Shown: positions 45,836-58,059, counted from the first letter of the stretch. The stretch is DNA of 64,000 nucleotides from Lycocorax pyrrhopterus obiensis (GCA_014706295.1 JACSVZ010000004.1:620001-684000); one strand, 5' to 3'. Program-made: numbers and translations. Notes: a model not told the origin generated them from the sequence alone.

Positions 45836-46090
45836 GTAGGAGGCTCATTCCCAGGAATCTCCCAGGAATAAAGCAGCTTTGTGGGCAAGAATTTCTGCCA
45901 AGGTCCACAGATGCAGGGAATAATGGGAATCTTCCTGAAAATCCCCAAAAAAGGGAAGCTGCCCAGCTTCCCTCAGAGCCTGAGGGAACATAAATTATGG
46001 TGGGATTCATGGGTCAAAGAAGGAACACAAATTGCTGTGGGATTTACGGATCAAGCTGGGCTGAGACCCCACAACTCGTTGCACTTGTGC

Positions 46091-46335
46091 CTCCAGAGGA
46101 GGAGGGGCACTGCTTTTCCAGTCTAATTCCAAAAAAAAAAAAAAAATGGAATTTTTTTGGTCCCTTAGACTCACACATCCAGAGGGGAAAGGACACCACT
46201 TTTCCAGCCTGATTCCAAGAAAAAACGGGATTTTTTTTTTTTTTTGGTGCCTTAGACTCAAACGTCCGGAGGGGAAGGGGCACCACTTTTCCAGCCTGAC
46301 TCCAAAGGAAAACCGGGATTTTTGGGGTACTCACA
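46091..46335. repeat. 87-bp tandem repeat, three copies
   Basis: 'cacttttccagcctgattcc'-type segments with 'ccttagactca' and 'tccagaggggaa' recur about every 87 bp (starts near 46091, 46176, 46263). Each has an A run then a T run. Confidence 0.88.
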
Positions 46336-46389
46336 GACATTTGGGGCACGGCAGACCCAAGGAGGGGGAAGCCAAGGCCCAGCAGATCC

Positions 46390-46745
46390 CGGGCTGAGAT
46401 TCCCGGGAGCTCTGGGGCCGAACTTCCCGGGAATAGAGCTGAGATTCCCGGGAGCAGGGGCCGGGTTTCCCGGGAGCTCTGGGCTTCCCGGGAGCTGGGC
46501 TGAGATTCCCGGGAGCAGGGATGAGATTCCCGGGAACAGGGCTGAGCTTCCCGGGAGCTCTGGGCTTCCCGGGAGCAGGGCTGAGATTCCCGGGAGCAGG
46601 GGCTGAACTTGCCGGGAACAGAGCTGAGATTCCCGGGAAGAGAGCTGTGATTCCCGGGAGTTCGGGGCTGAGATTCCCGGGAGCAGGGATGAGATTCCCG
46701 GGAGTTCAGGGCTGAAATTCCCGGAGATCGAGGCTGAGATCTGCT
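46390..46745. repeat. minisatellite of 'gagattcccgggagcaggg'
   Basis: About seventeen units of 19-25 bp, almost all containing TTCCCGGGA. Variants end in 'gctctggg', 'aacaga' or 'ttcggg'. A lone copy lies 1.5 kb away at 48276-48303. Long frames on both strands here arise from the repeat. Confidence 0.93.
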
Positions 46746-47040
46746 GGGCAAAGAAAGGAAGGGGGGAAAAGACCCGGAGAGAGGTTGGGATGCGGCTTTT
46801 CCTGGGAAATGGGCGGTTTGGAGCCGGGAATGGCGGAGCCAGGAACTCTCCAAAAAAACCGCGGAAACCGAAGAAAAAAAGAAGGAGCGAAAACCCCTCG
46901 AAACAAATCAAATTAAAGGCCAAAAAAAAAAAAAAAAAAAGCGGGGGAAAAAAAAAACCCCAACCCCAATTTTCCTTTTCCAGCGGCTCCCTCGGCCGCC
47001 GGGAAGTATCCCTGCCATTCCTTGGAGCGCCGGGATGCCA
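46746..47040. other. noncoding DNA with A-rich tracts
   Basis: A homopolymers at 46922-46940 and 46948-46958. No gene. Confidence 0.45.
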
Positions 47041-47170
47041 CACACATGGTGTTTGTTCACGGCGAGCAAACAGATTGTAAACTGGCTGATAATTTCGCTG
47101 CTGACAATGTCATTTACAGCTGTCAGCCCTTTGTGCGCCGTGTTTGCTTTATTCAAATATGAACCCGCCG
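47041..47170. other. candidate conserved noncoding element
   Basis: Unbiased text with paired forkhead-like sites (GTTTGTT at 47051, AGCAAACA at 47065), 'ctgataatttcgctgctgac', and a CAGCTGTCA site at about 47118 (E-box plus TALE homeodomain). It reads like an enhancer core of a developmental gene. Conservation itself was not tested. Confidence 0.4.
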
Positions 47171-49564
47171 CCCCTCCCTCCCCGCGCTTCCTTCTGCATT
47201 AAAATCCCATCAATTCCCTGCCAGCCCGCCTTATCTAAAATTCATTGGAGCCCAATCACTTGCATGGATGCTTTGGGGTTGCCATGGAGGCGAGAAGTCT
47301 AGTGGCGACTTCGGGGGGGGGATTAGGAAGTTGCGCTTGGAAAAGCCTTGGAGTGCTGGAGAGGGGAAAATTTAAAAAAAAAAAAAAACACAAAAAACCC
47401 CAAAAAAAACCAACCAAAAACCCTCCAAAACAAAACCCCTCCCCCCCCCAAAAAAAAACCAGCGGAAAAATCGGTGGTCTCCCTGCTGATTCCAAGCCAC
47501 GAATTCCCGGGAAAATCCCGCCGTCTCTCCCTGCCTCCCAGCCCGCTTCCATAATAAATTCAAGGCCGGCTCCCGGTAGATTGATTTGGATCCAGCTGCT
47601 TCCCAGGGCGCTTCCCGCAGGTCGGGAAGCATCTCCCATTGTTAATGGAGGTCATGGCACCGCTGTTAAATAATTCACAGCGGCCTCTCCCCGCCCGCCC
47701 GGGCCAGCTGCAGATGTTGCCACCTGTATCCCAAACCTTTGGACATTCTGGGAATGCCCCCGTGATTTGTTGCTCTGGCCGGGAAGGATCCGGCGGGATG
47801 GATTCCGTGGCGGAAAACTGGGTTTAGCCTGGAGCTTCCTGGTGTTGTTGCAGTCGGATTTTTGGGGTCGGAGCTGCTTTTGTGGGATAATTTAGGAGCC
47901 AGAGCTTCAAATCCCAAGTTGCAGCTGAATCTTGGATTTTTGGATTGGAGCAGAGAGGGAAAGGAGGTGTTTTTCCAGGGAAAAGCAGGGATCAGCCCCC
48001 TCCGGAGTGTGACCCACAGGTGACAATTAAAGTCACCTTTTCCCATCTTGCCTCGTTCCCCTTTTTTTTCCCTCCTGCCTCATCCTCCTTCCCCACCCAG
48101 GGATCAAATCCCTGGAGTCAAACCTCAAAGGGAAAAACCCCCGGACTGGTTTGGTGAGTCTGGATTCTTCCCGAAAAAAAAAAAAGAATAAAAATGGGCC
48201 TTTATTTACCTTGGGGGTTCTGAAATTCCCGAAGTGCTCTTGGAGCACTGCCTGGAGCTCCCGGGAGGGGCTGGAGCAGGGATGAGATTCCCGGGAGCAG
48301 AGGTGGCACAGTCCCAAAGCCATCCCAGCCACCCTGGCATTCCCATGGTGAGTGGATTCCTGGCACCAGGGACTGTGGTGGAGGTGGGGATGACAAGGAT
48401 GGTCCTGGGCATTCCCTACGATCCCATCCCCATCTCCCACGGGATGAGATTCATCCCCTCGACCTGGTGGTGGGTCTGGCCAGATTTTTGGGAAGGGATT
48501 CCCTCTCCCCGTGGCTTCCTCCGCAGAGTGCATCCCAGCCCAGACTAGTATTGAAGGGAGGATGGAAATGCCATATCCATGAATCCCGGAGTTCCATCTC
48601 CTGCTGGGAGCCTCCCGGTTATCCCACTTTTCCACAAGGACAAGCACCAAACACACCCCAAACGGGCAACCAGAACTCGTCCGGACGTTCCTCCCGGATC
48701 CGGGAAGGGATGGAAGGACTGGGGAGAGGAGGGGAGTATTTGTGGTTCCTGACCCCATTCCAGGCCCTGGGTGTGCCCTGGGTAATGCCAAAGGTTCCGA
48801 GTGGGATTTCTCCTGGATCCAGCACCCAGCCCAGTGCTGAGGTGACTCCAGAGCTCACCCAGTTTATCCCCACCACATCCAGGGGCACTTCCCGCTACCC
48901 CAGGTCTCTCCAAGCCCTACCCGAGCTCTCCTCGGGGGGGGAATTCCACTCATCTCCTGGGAATGACCCTGAAGCTCCTTTTTGCCTGTAATATTCCATA
49001 TTTAACTGCCATCATTCCCTCTTCCCCCCCTTTTCCACAGCTCCTCCACCTCGGGAGGCTTTGGGAATGACAGAGGTTGTTCCCTCGCAACCCTGGCACA
49101 TTCCAGGATTTGGAAATCCCCCCGGCCACGGAGCCGCTGCCGGGTTTTGTTCCCTCGCTGCTGCTCGGGCTCATCTTCCTTTCAAGTCGGGCTCTTTTTT
49201 TTTTTTTTTTCCCCCAAATTACAAAAGGGGAATAGAAAAAAAAAAAAGAAAAGGAAAAAAGTGGGAAGGAGCTTTTCCCTGTCATTTGTCTTGCGGGGCA
49301 TAAAAGCGGGAATAAAAGAGGGAGAGGAGAGGAAAGTTTTCCTTTGTTTCAGGAATGTCTCATTTCAATTTGAAACCGACCTCAACCTGTGTGTGCTGCT
49401 TTCTGAGTTCCAGCTGGGAAAAGGCCTCGGAATTGCGTCAGGGCTGAGGTGTTTTCCGAGCGGGTGTTTTACCCCGGGGTGGGGAAGGCCGGGGGAATCC
49501 TGGAATTCTGCTGTTCCCGTACAATTCCCTGCCCTAACATCGTCTCTTCGGAAGATCGGGGTTT
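47171..49564. other. noncoding DNA, no gene found
   Basis: No gene. A-rich tract at 47370-47460. Positions 47635-47690 ('gttaatggaggtcatggcac' and following) are less biased. A short, uncertain antisense CR1-like piece is at about 48870-48920. An extra copy of the 46.4-kb minisatellite unit is at 48276-48303. Confidence 0.45.
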
Positions 49565-49565
49565 A

Positions 49566-49838
49566 AAAAATCCTGGAATGGCTTGGCTTGGAATTGAGCT
49601 CATCCAAGTTTCGTTCCCAGGGGCGCCCCCCGCTTGTCCCAGCTTGCTCCAAGCCCCGTCCGACCCGGATTTAAAACTTCCAGGGATGTGGCAGCCGCAG
49701 CTTTTCTGGGAGAACTCAGCGCCACCCCGCCAGCCTCCCGGGGAAGGATCGCTTCCCAACATCCCTGTGGCAGCGGGAAGCCGTTCCCGCTTATCCCGTC
49801 GCTGCCTGCCCTTGTCAAAAGTCCCTCTCCAGCCTAAT
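49566..49838 (-). mobile_element. CR1 LINE 3' region, antisense
   Basis: 'agcttgctccaagccccgtc', 'acttccagggatgtggcagc', 'cgcagcttttctgggagaac' and 'ccttgtcaaaagtccctctc' with 'cagcctaattg': complement of the CR1 3' end, about 270 bp. Confidence 0.85.
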
Positions 49839-50595
49839 TGCCATCAATGGGATTCGGGATCACCGGGAGATGCCGTGTGGTCCAACAAGCCCCGCAACCA
49901 AAGCCCAAATCGACTCCCAATGGAGCTCCCTCTTTTTTTTCCCATTATTATTCCCCTTCCCTTTCACTCTTCCCGCTTTCTTTCCCAAACAAAACCGCCG
50001 CCGCCGGCTCAGCCGCATGCCGGACAATGCCCCCCGCACAATCCCACCCCACAGCTCCAGGCCTCTCCTGGGATATTTACGACACATCCCGCAGTTGTCA
50101 TGTCAACCCCCCAGGCGAGGGCGGCCCTAAATCAAGCTGTCAAGGGGCCGGGAGAATCCCGCTATGGAAAAGGACATCCCTGAGTGACACCCGGGAAGCA
50201 TCTGGCATTTCGGGATCGCCGCCGCCGCTGCTCCCTCTTTTTTTGGGTTTGGGAGAGGAGCGGGGCAAGGCAGGAATATCAATGGGATGGTGGGGATGGC
50301 TCCCGGTCTTCCTTTTGTTGCCGTGTCAGGTGGTGGTTTCCCTTCAGGAATTCTGGGGTCGGCAGGGCTGGATACAACGGCCCTGGAGGTTTTTTCCAGC
50401 TTATAAAATCCTGGGGTTCCAGGTTCATCACATCCTCCTCCCTGCCTCCCTCCACACGGGAGGCAACTCCTCTCCATCCTCATCCTGCCCTAAGGAATTT
50501 TCCCCCCTCACACCACAATTTCTGGGATCTCCAGGATGGGAGAGGGATCCTCCATCAGTAACTGGAATGATAGGATAAGGAGCAATGGTTCAAAC
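49839..50595. other. noncoding DNA, no gene found
   Basis: Nothing recognised. Between two oppositely oriented CR1 copies. Confidence 0.45.
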
Positions 50596-50596
50596 A

Positions 50597-50805
50597 GAGA
50601 AAAGGGAAAATTAGATGGGATATCGGGAAAGGAATCCTTCCCTGGGAGGCCGGGGGGGAAGCCCTGGCAGAGTTTTCCCTGAGAAGCTGTGGCTGCCCCA
50701 TCCCTGGAATTGCTCCAGGTTGGTCGGGGCTTGGAGCAACCTGGATTTACGGCAGGGGGTGGAGACGGATGATCTACCCAAGCCCAGACATTCCATGATA
50801 AAGCA
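50597..50805 (+). mobile_element. CR1 LINE 3' tail fragment
   Basis: 'agatgggatatcgggaaagg', 'cctgagaagctgtggctgcc', 'ccatccctggaattgctcca', 'gttggtcggggcttggagca' and 'acctgg', then 'agacattccatgat'. CR1 sense order on the plus strand. Confidence 0.82.
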
Positions 50806-51873
50806 GGAGCTTGGAATCTGATTAAACACCTCAGGCCAACCGAATTCCCGTGCCGCGTTTCCCAAGCCTGGAAATCCATTTGCCCTTCCAGCAAGCCAAG
50901 CCCGAGGGCTGGAAAACCGAGGGGGGAAAAAAAGATTCCCGAGAGATCGCAGCCCGAAACCTCAGGAAACGCTTTAACCCTGAACTGCTTTAGACCGGGC
51001 TTTAGCTCTCGCGTAAACCCAGCCTTTGCACAACGACTGCTCCGTTAATCCCGTATTTCCCGGCCCGCGGGACCCCCGGGAATAGCGAGGGGCCGGAGCT
51101 GCGGCTGCTCCGGGGTTACAACCCCTCGGGAGCTCCCGGGTGGCGCTGCCACCGCCGGCGAGGTGACAGCGGCGCGGGGGGCACAGACGGGCAGGTGCCA
51201 GGCAATTAGCGAGCCCAGCGGCAATTCCCGGGAAAGCTTCCCGGCAGGAAATCGCTCCCCTGCCCTCGCCGCCGCGGCTCGCCCCGGTGGCCAGATGGCT
51301 CCCGAGGCCGTTCCAGCCGGGAGGGACAGTTTTCCCGGGATGTAAATGAGCCCGCGGCGGCGCGGTTGTTCCCGGCTAATTGCCGCGCTGTCCGTCATTA
51401 TCGTATTCCATGCGGGCACGGGCTCGCGGCATTCCGGGGATCGATGGTTTCCAACGAAAAACTGACGGCGCTGCGCGGGGGTGAGAAATCCCGGGATTTT
51501 TGCACCCCGGAGTCGGCAAACAGGCTCCAAAGGGCGGGCGGGGAGCGCTTCCCTTTGTGTCCCGGCCGAGGGCACGGCAGGATCACAGAGCCCATCCCGG
51601 CGCTGTTTGCTTTGGGAACAATCGGGAATGGCGGGACGAGAATGGCACCCCCTGACCGTGACTGATTGAATCCCGGCGGGAGCGGGGCCGGGACAAAGCC
51701 GGGAGCAGCCGGCAGTGATTGATGGCGCCGTGATCCCAAACGCGGCTCCTGAAAGGCCGGACCCGCTGGATTTATCCAGGGGCTGCTTTTCCCCTTGGAC
51801 AAGGTGCCCTTGGCTGCAGCCTCCAGCTCCAGTGGGGATCTCCGTCACCCCCCTGGGGTCCCAGTGTCTCTGC
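50806..51873. other. G+C-rich noncoding DNA
   Basis: No gene. Positions 51040-51760 are G+C- and CpG-rich, with little homopolymer. 51340-51480 contains 'ccgtcattatcgtattccat' and CTAATTGC-like homeodomain sites, so a CpG-rich regulatory element is possible. No exon could be defined. Confidence 0.4.
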
Positions 51874-52250
51874 CAGGATCCCTCTATTCCCGCTGGAACA
51901 TTCCCATCCCTGCTGAGACCCTGTTATCCCTGCCAGACCCTCACCATTCCCTCCAGGATCCCCCCATCCCTTCCAGGACCCCACCACTCTCACCAGGATC
52001 TTTCCATCCCTTCCAGGACCCCACCATTCCCACCAGGACCCCTCTATCCCTTCCAGGATCCTTCCATCCCTTCCAGGACTCCACCTTTCACACCAGGACC
52101 CCACCATTCCCACCAGGACCCTTCCGTCCCTTCCAGGACCCCACCATTCCCTCCAGGACCCCTCTATCCATTCCAGAATTCCACCATTCCCTCCAGGACC
52201 CCTCTATCCCTTCCAGCACTCCCCCATTCCCGCTGGACCCCCACCATTCC
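51874..52250. repeat. minisatellite of 'cccctctatcccttccagga'
   Basis: About twelve units of roughly 30 bp alternating 'accccaccattcccaccagg' and 'acccctctatcccttccagg'. Strongly C/T-rich on the plus strand. Confidence 0.92.
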
Positions 52251-53329
52251 CACAAGTGCTGCCCTGATTCCCGATGTGATTCCAAACAAGTCTCCATAAC
52301 CACTGGCACACATGGTCCTGCAATCCCTGGATGTTTCCATTCTTTCCCTTAAAAGTCCTTCCAGAGGCTGCTTTTCCCCTTTGGAAAGGTTGGAGTGGCC
52401 CGTGGGAGCAGTGGGATAGGGAAAGGCAGGAATTTTCCTTTAATATCTCTTTATCTCTCCGTGTCTATCCCAGAGGATTTTAGCTTGGAAATCCAGAGGC
52501 AAAGCCAGATGGGAAAACCCATCCATGGCTTTTAGGAGCAGCCAGGACCCCAAACTTCCAGCTCAGCACCCTGGAGCAGTGGTATCCCAAAAAAAAAACC
52601 ACCTGGGAAAAGCGCCGGAGAGGAGCTCCACATCCCTGAGCTGGGAGTGGCATTCCCACCCTCTGCTCCAAGAAATCCTCACTTTGCCATCAGGAATTCC
52701 CACAGCAACAACAAATCCCGTATCCCGAGGGCTGGAATGGGCATCACAGCAGCGGCTCCGATCCCAAGATCCCGAAAGGCTGAAAAACGAGGATTTGAGC
52801 TGCGGGCTCCCAGCCCAGGGTTTTTTCCAGCTGCCCCTGGCACACATTCCAAGTTGGCTCCCTTTCCATGTGCTCCAGGCAAATATCCAGGAGTATCCAG
52901 GCTCCGGGATACTGCACTCCATTCGGGGAAGGTTGGGAAGTCCATTAAATCCTTTCTTTCGGGATACGATGGAGTGAAACGTCAGGGATTTATTTGCTCC
53001 TCCTGGAGTCGGGATTTTGGGATCCAGGTGCCAGCAGGGCCGGCTCCAACTCTGGAGTGGGAGTCAACAAAAGCGGGATTGAGCAATGGAAATCCAAAGG
53101 GAATCCGGCCTTTGGACCTCACTCCAGCGGGACAGTGAGTTTTGTGGCGAAACCTTTTCCTAAGCTTTGCCTGGAAGCTTTCCCTGAGTTTTTTCTTGCC
53201 ATGCACTTTTCCCAGAGGCATTCCTGGAGCAGCTCCGCGCCCGCTCCCACAGGGAAAAATCCTGGGGGAGAAGAGCTTCACTTCCCTCCTGGAAAAGGAA
53301 TCTCCTCTAACTGGGATGTGGGAGATCGC
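52251..53329. other. noncoding DNA, no gene found
   Basis: Nothing recognised. Confidence 0.45.
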
Positions 53330-54185
53330 TTCAGGTGGGGGCTGGGGCATCCCAGGGGTTGAGCTTCCCAGTGGGAGCATCCCAGTGCCAGGTCCCTGAT
53401 CCCTCGGGAGAGCCGGGGATGCAGCAGAGCATCCCCATCCCATCCGGACTTTGCCAAGACTGGGATAACCAGAATAATTCCTCTTTCACCCCACTGCCTG
53501 GGGAAGCCTCCACGTTCCAGGCTGTGAGGAGCCTCCCAGGGCTGGAGCATCCAAGTGCAGGAGCATCCCAGGGCTGGAGCATCCAAATCCAGGAGCGTCC
53601 CAGTCCCTGATCCCTCAGTGAATTCCGGGATGCAGCAGAGCGTCCTCATCCTCAGCTTTCCCCCCAGTCCCTGGGAAGCCTCCACGTTCCAGGCTGTGAG
53701 GAGCCTCCCAGGGCTGGAGCATCCAAGTGCAGGAGCATCCCAGGGCTGGAGCATCCAAATCCAGGAGCATCCCAGTCCCTGATCCCTCAGTGAATTCCGG
53801 GATGCAGCAGAGCATCTTCATCCTCAGCTTTCCCCCCAGTCCCTGGGAAGCCTCCGCGTTCCAGGCTGTGGTGAGCATCCCGGGGCTGGAGCATCCAAGT
53901 GCAGGAGCATCCCAGGGCAGGAGCATCCAAGTGCAGGAGCACTCCAGGGCCGGCGCATCCCAGAGCTGGAGCATCCAAGTGCAGGAGCATCCCAGGGCAG
54001 GAGCATCCAAGTGCAGGAGCACTCCAGGGCCGGCACATCCCAGAGCTGGAGCATCCCAGTCCAGGACCGTCGGAGGGCTGGAGCATCCCAGTCCCTGATC
54101 CCTCAGAAAAATCTGGGATGCAGCAGAGCATCGTCATCATCCCCAGCTTTCCCCCCAGTCCGTGGGAAGCCTCTGCATTCCAGGC
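53330..54185. repeat. higher-order minisatellite (160-170 bp units)
   Basis: The word 'gaagcctccacgttccaggc' (or a variant) starts at 53513, 53675, 53847 and 54166. Between them lie arrays of 'gagcatcccagggc' and 'ggagcatccaagtgca' (12-30 bp) and the block 'gtccctgatccctcag' with 'gggatgcagcagagc'. The array from 53880 to 54095 is locally expanded. Open frames on both strands come from the repeat. Confidence 0.92.
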
Positions 54186-54239
54186 CGCGTGAGCCGCTCC
54201 GGAGGCTCCCGGTGCGCGGCCCAGCATTCCCGGCGCACG

Positions 54240-54690
54240 ATCCCGCAGGATCTGTACACTCGGCCGGGCTGTGTAAACTCTGACATGTGCCTGTCAATCT
54301 CGGCCATATTTGCCGACGGCTTTATCCCGGCCTGATTAGTTTCCCGAACAAATTGGAGCGAAGGAAAACATCACCTCCAGTCTGGAAAAGCCAACATTCC
54401 GGGGAGTTTTCGGATCTCTCTATTTACATGGACACGGGGTGTTTTCCTAAGGCTCTGGAAGCGATGGTAATTGAGCAGTGCCAGCGTGCGAGGGGAGGCT
54501 GATGAGTGGGAAAGGTTTTCCAAACAACGCCGCTGGATTTGGCTGCGGCCTTGGCGGGAGTGTTTGTGGAGCGTGCGGCCGGCGCAGTGTCAATATTCCC
54601 GAATTTCGAGGTGGCGGGAGCGGGACTTTGTTTGGGAAATGGCTCCCTGATATCATCAGCAAGTTTACAAACGGCCCGTGGCCAAACAGA
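54240..54690. other. candidate conserved noncoding element(s)
   Basis: About 450 bp without the local word bias, between two minisatellites. Includes 'ggctgtgtaaactctgacat', 'gcctgtcaatctcggccata', 'gaagcgatggtaattgagca' and 'atatcatcagcaagtttaca'. Looks like slowly evolving regulatory DNA. Not testable here. Confidence 0.38.
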
Positions 54691-54899
54691 GCCGGAGCTT
54701 AAGGAAGCGCCCGCCCAGGACTCCGGGAATGTTTGCTGTTTGCCCAGGGATCCCAAAGAACTTCCATAAATACTGCGCTTATCCCAAATCTTGGGAGGCA
54801 GCCCCAGCATGACGTAGCAGCCCCGCCGCTCCCGCTTTTCCGGGGAATCCCTGGGCAGGGCAGGCTCCTGGTGAAGCTGTCTCGGCTGGAATTTTCCTC

Positions 54900-55238
54900 T
54901 GCAACCCCATTATCCAAATGTTACTGGGAGGAAACCGCAGCCCAAAATTCCATCCCAAATTCCCATTGACCAAAGATTGCTGGGAAGAATCCTCATCCCA
55001 AGATTCCATCCAAACACTGCCGTGAGGAAACCGCATCCCAAAATTCCAGCCCATCCCAAAATTCCATCCCAAATCCCATTATCCAAGTATCACCAGGAGG
55101 ACACCCCATTCCAAAATTCCATCCCAAATTCCCATTATCCGAACGTTGCCATGAGGAAACCGCATCCCGAAGTTCCATCCAAACATTACCAGGAGGAAAC
55201 CGCATCCCAAAATTCCATCCCAAATTCCCGTGAACCGC
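54900..55238. repeat. tandem repeat of about 60 bp, five to six copies
   Basis: Each unit has 'ccattatccaaatgtt'-like text, '(c/a)aggaggaaaccgcatccc' and 'aaaattccatcccaaattcc'. Units are diverged and of uneven length. Confidence 0.88.
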
Positions 55239-58059
55239 TAGAGGGCCCAAAAAATTCACCAGAGGGTTTTCCCCCCTGGAATGGTCTCCAATTCCCCCTC
55301 TTTTTCCACGTGGGAAGGAGGAGCGAGGTGGGAAGGGAACGCCGGGGGTTAATAAACAACTCCCAGCTCTGGAATTATTGATGGAAGCGGGAATGAGGAG
55401 CGGTGACATTTAAAGGAGGAATTTGTGCTCCACAAATCCGAGCGTGACTGACAGAGCCAGAGGCTCCGGAATCAATACAAATAACCCCAACCTTAATTCC
55501 TTGATCCCGGGGAAAACAGCGCATTCCAAGCGCTCCCAGAAACTCGGGATCAGCCGCTGGATGCTATCGACTGCCTGGGAGCAAGGACAATTAGGATGTT
55601 CCTTAGGGATGGGGCTTTTCCTGATGTTTTCCTGGCGTTTCCACAGCAGCGGCGTTCTTCCCGTTCCCGAAATGCCAGGCTCGTTATCCAATATAAAGGG
55701 AGATTTCCCGGGATCATCTCCCTTAAGGAATGAGTTCCTTAAGGTGCTTGAGGGAGATGAGGGGGAGGAGAGGTTGGATCTCCCTCTGGATGTGGGAGAA
55801 TCCAGCCCCTAAACCATGGAAAGCCACATGCCAAGCTGAGGTATCCCATAAATGTTGGGAGCGGGATGATGTGGGATTCTGGGATAACTCCCCATGGACA
55901 TCTGGATCAAGGCAGGAGGAGGAGAATTATCCCTAAAACAGCATTCCCAGCAATGGGAATGTCCACCAGCGCTGCAAATCCTGGGAATCTCCATCAGCAC
56001 CATCCCCCCTTTAATGTGCATCCACTGGAATTTTGTTTGGAGTTCCTCGGGAGAAGTGTGGCCAATGTTGCCTTCGGGAATCTGGGGGGAATTGTTGGGA
56101 TTTTCCAGCCCCCCACTCCCGAGGCTTTTCATTCCCAGCTCTGGGTGCTCATTCCCTGTAGGAGCATCCCAAGAGCCAGGAGCATCTCCCTGGCATCCCT
56201 GGGATCGTGGCTTTGGATTCCCCATCCCAGCTGGAGCCAATGGAAAACACACCTTAATTCCCTGTTCCCACAAAATCACAGACGCTCGATACCCCCAAAC
56301 TCCCAAATCCGCGTTTTCCAGCAGCGGGAGGACCCGGAGCACCTCGGGAGCTTATCCAGCTTTTTCCTGGTGTAAGTACAGTATTTCTCAGGGAATTATG
56401 GCCGCTGGAATTCGCCCGGCCTTGTCCTTGCTCCCATGAAAAACTGGGAGCCAGCGGAAATTATGGGATCAAATCAAGGCTTCCTTTGATTCTGACCCTA
56501 CAGCCACGAGAGTCCCGGAGGGTCCCGGTTTTTTCATTCCCACTTTCCCTGATTTATGGCTCATTCCCTCTTTTCCAATCAAGCCAGCCGGGGGGGCAGC
56601 TGCTCCCTATCCCGGGAGCCGCCATAAACCATGGACAGCATTCCTGCTTCCCGGTTGCTGTGGATAGAAAGTCCTTTACGGAGCGGGATGCGGATCCGGA
56701 GGGTGTCGGGAGGAGCGGGATTGGCTCAATGGATGGAATTTCATTCCCCCTTTTCCGCGGCCTCCCTGAAGGGCTTGGGCGGAGTGGGAATGGCGGCGGG
56801 GTGGGAATGTCCAGAGGATTCGATATCCCAAAAAAAACCCCACTCCAGGGTTAAATCCAACTGTTTGTTTAGTGGGAAAAACACCCTTGGGAAGGTGGGA
56901 ATGGCGGCAGGTGCGAGCCGGGACTGGGAAAATCCAGGAAAACAGCACCGTGTCCCAAAAATTCCTGGATTTGTTCCTATTCCAGGAAAAAAAGATAATA
57001 TTTCCACCTTTCCCCCAGTTTCCCCCCTTTCTGGGACAGGGGAGGACCAGAAAATCCCATGGAGCCGCCTCCCGAATTTTTGCAGGAGAAATAAACCCCT
57101 GGCAACTCCTCTTCCCAAAATCTCCCTCCAAAAATTCTTAGGAATGACCCAGAACTGCTCTTTGCTTCCCGAAACCCATCCCAAAAAAAAAGGGCTCTGC
57201 TTGGATATCTCCAGCTGGGCCTAAATACTTGGGTATGGAATTCCTGGGGATCTGTGGGAAGCAATTTTCAGGGATATTTCCATGCTGAGCTGGCCAGGAT
57301 CCAGGGAGAATTCCCAGATCCCAGAAAAACTCGGGGTGCCTTTAAAATCCCGGCCTCTCCTCGTTTTTTGGAGTCAAATCCAGTGCCTGGAAGGATTTGG
57401 GAATGGTGGGATATTTTTTCCTGGGAAAACTTAAAATGGGGGATTCTTTGTTTAATTGGGAGTTAATTTGGGCGGAATTCATTCTTGTGGATTTGGGATT
57501 TTTAAAATATTTCCTGGATGTAACATTGTGGGATCTGGAAAAACTGGGATATTGGGAATGATGCTTTGAAATAAATTGAAAAACCAGGAGCATTCCCAAT
57601 ATTCCCCAACAGCCCCACCTGCTCCATTTTGCTTTCCCTTCACTTCCAGACTCCCGGAACTTCATCATTCCCAGGAATCTCCACGCAGATTCCTCGCTCT
57701 CTTCCCGCTGGGATGCGACTTGGAGCTCAAATAACCCGGGAGGAGGAAATTTGGGATCCAGGTGTTGGAGCAGGGACACAACCCCAGCTGAAATTCCTTC
57801 CCAAATCCAAACCCAGGAGGGTCAAAAGTTCATCCAGGCCCCGGCAACTCCCGGGAGTTTTTTTCCTGCTTGGAAAAGGGCGATGGAAAGGGAGAAAGAA
57901 GAAAAGCGGGAGAAATCCAATAAATGCCAGGGTGGGAAGGGAGAGGGGCCGGCGGTGGGAAAAGCAAACAAGGCGGGAAAAAGGGAACAGGCAGCACGGA
58001 AAACCCTGGGATGGAAGGTTGGGAGCGGCCAGGAGAGGGGTGGGAAGTGGGAATATGAG
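55239..58059. other. noncoding DNA, no gene found
   Basis: No gene or mobile element recognised. A YY1-like GCCGCCATAAA lies at 56620. Chance frames on both strands. Confidence 0.45.

Noticed and set aside
46044..47043. Long minus-strand frames of Ser/Arg/Pro repeats
   Set aside because: They are translations of the 'attcccgggagc' minisatellite; several frames and both strands are open at once.
53278..54227. Repetitive peptide frames on both strands
   Set aside because: Produced by the nested minisatellite; no single frame is favoured.
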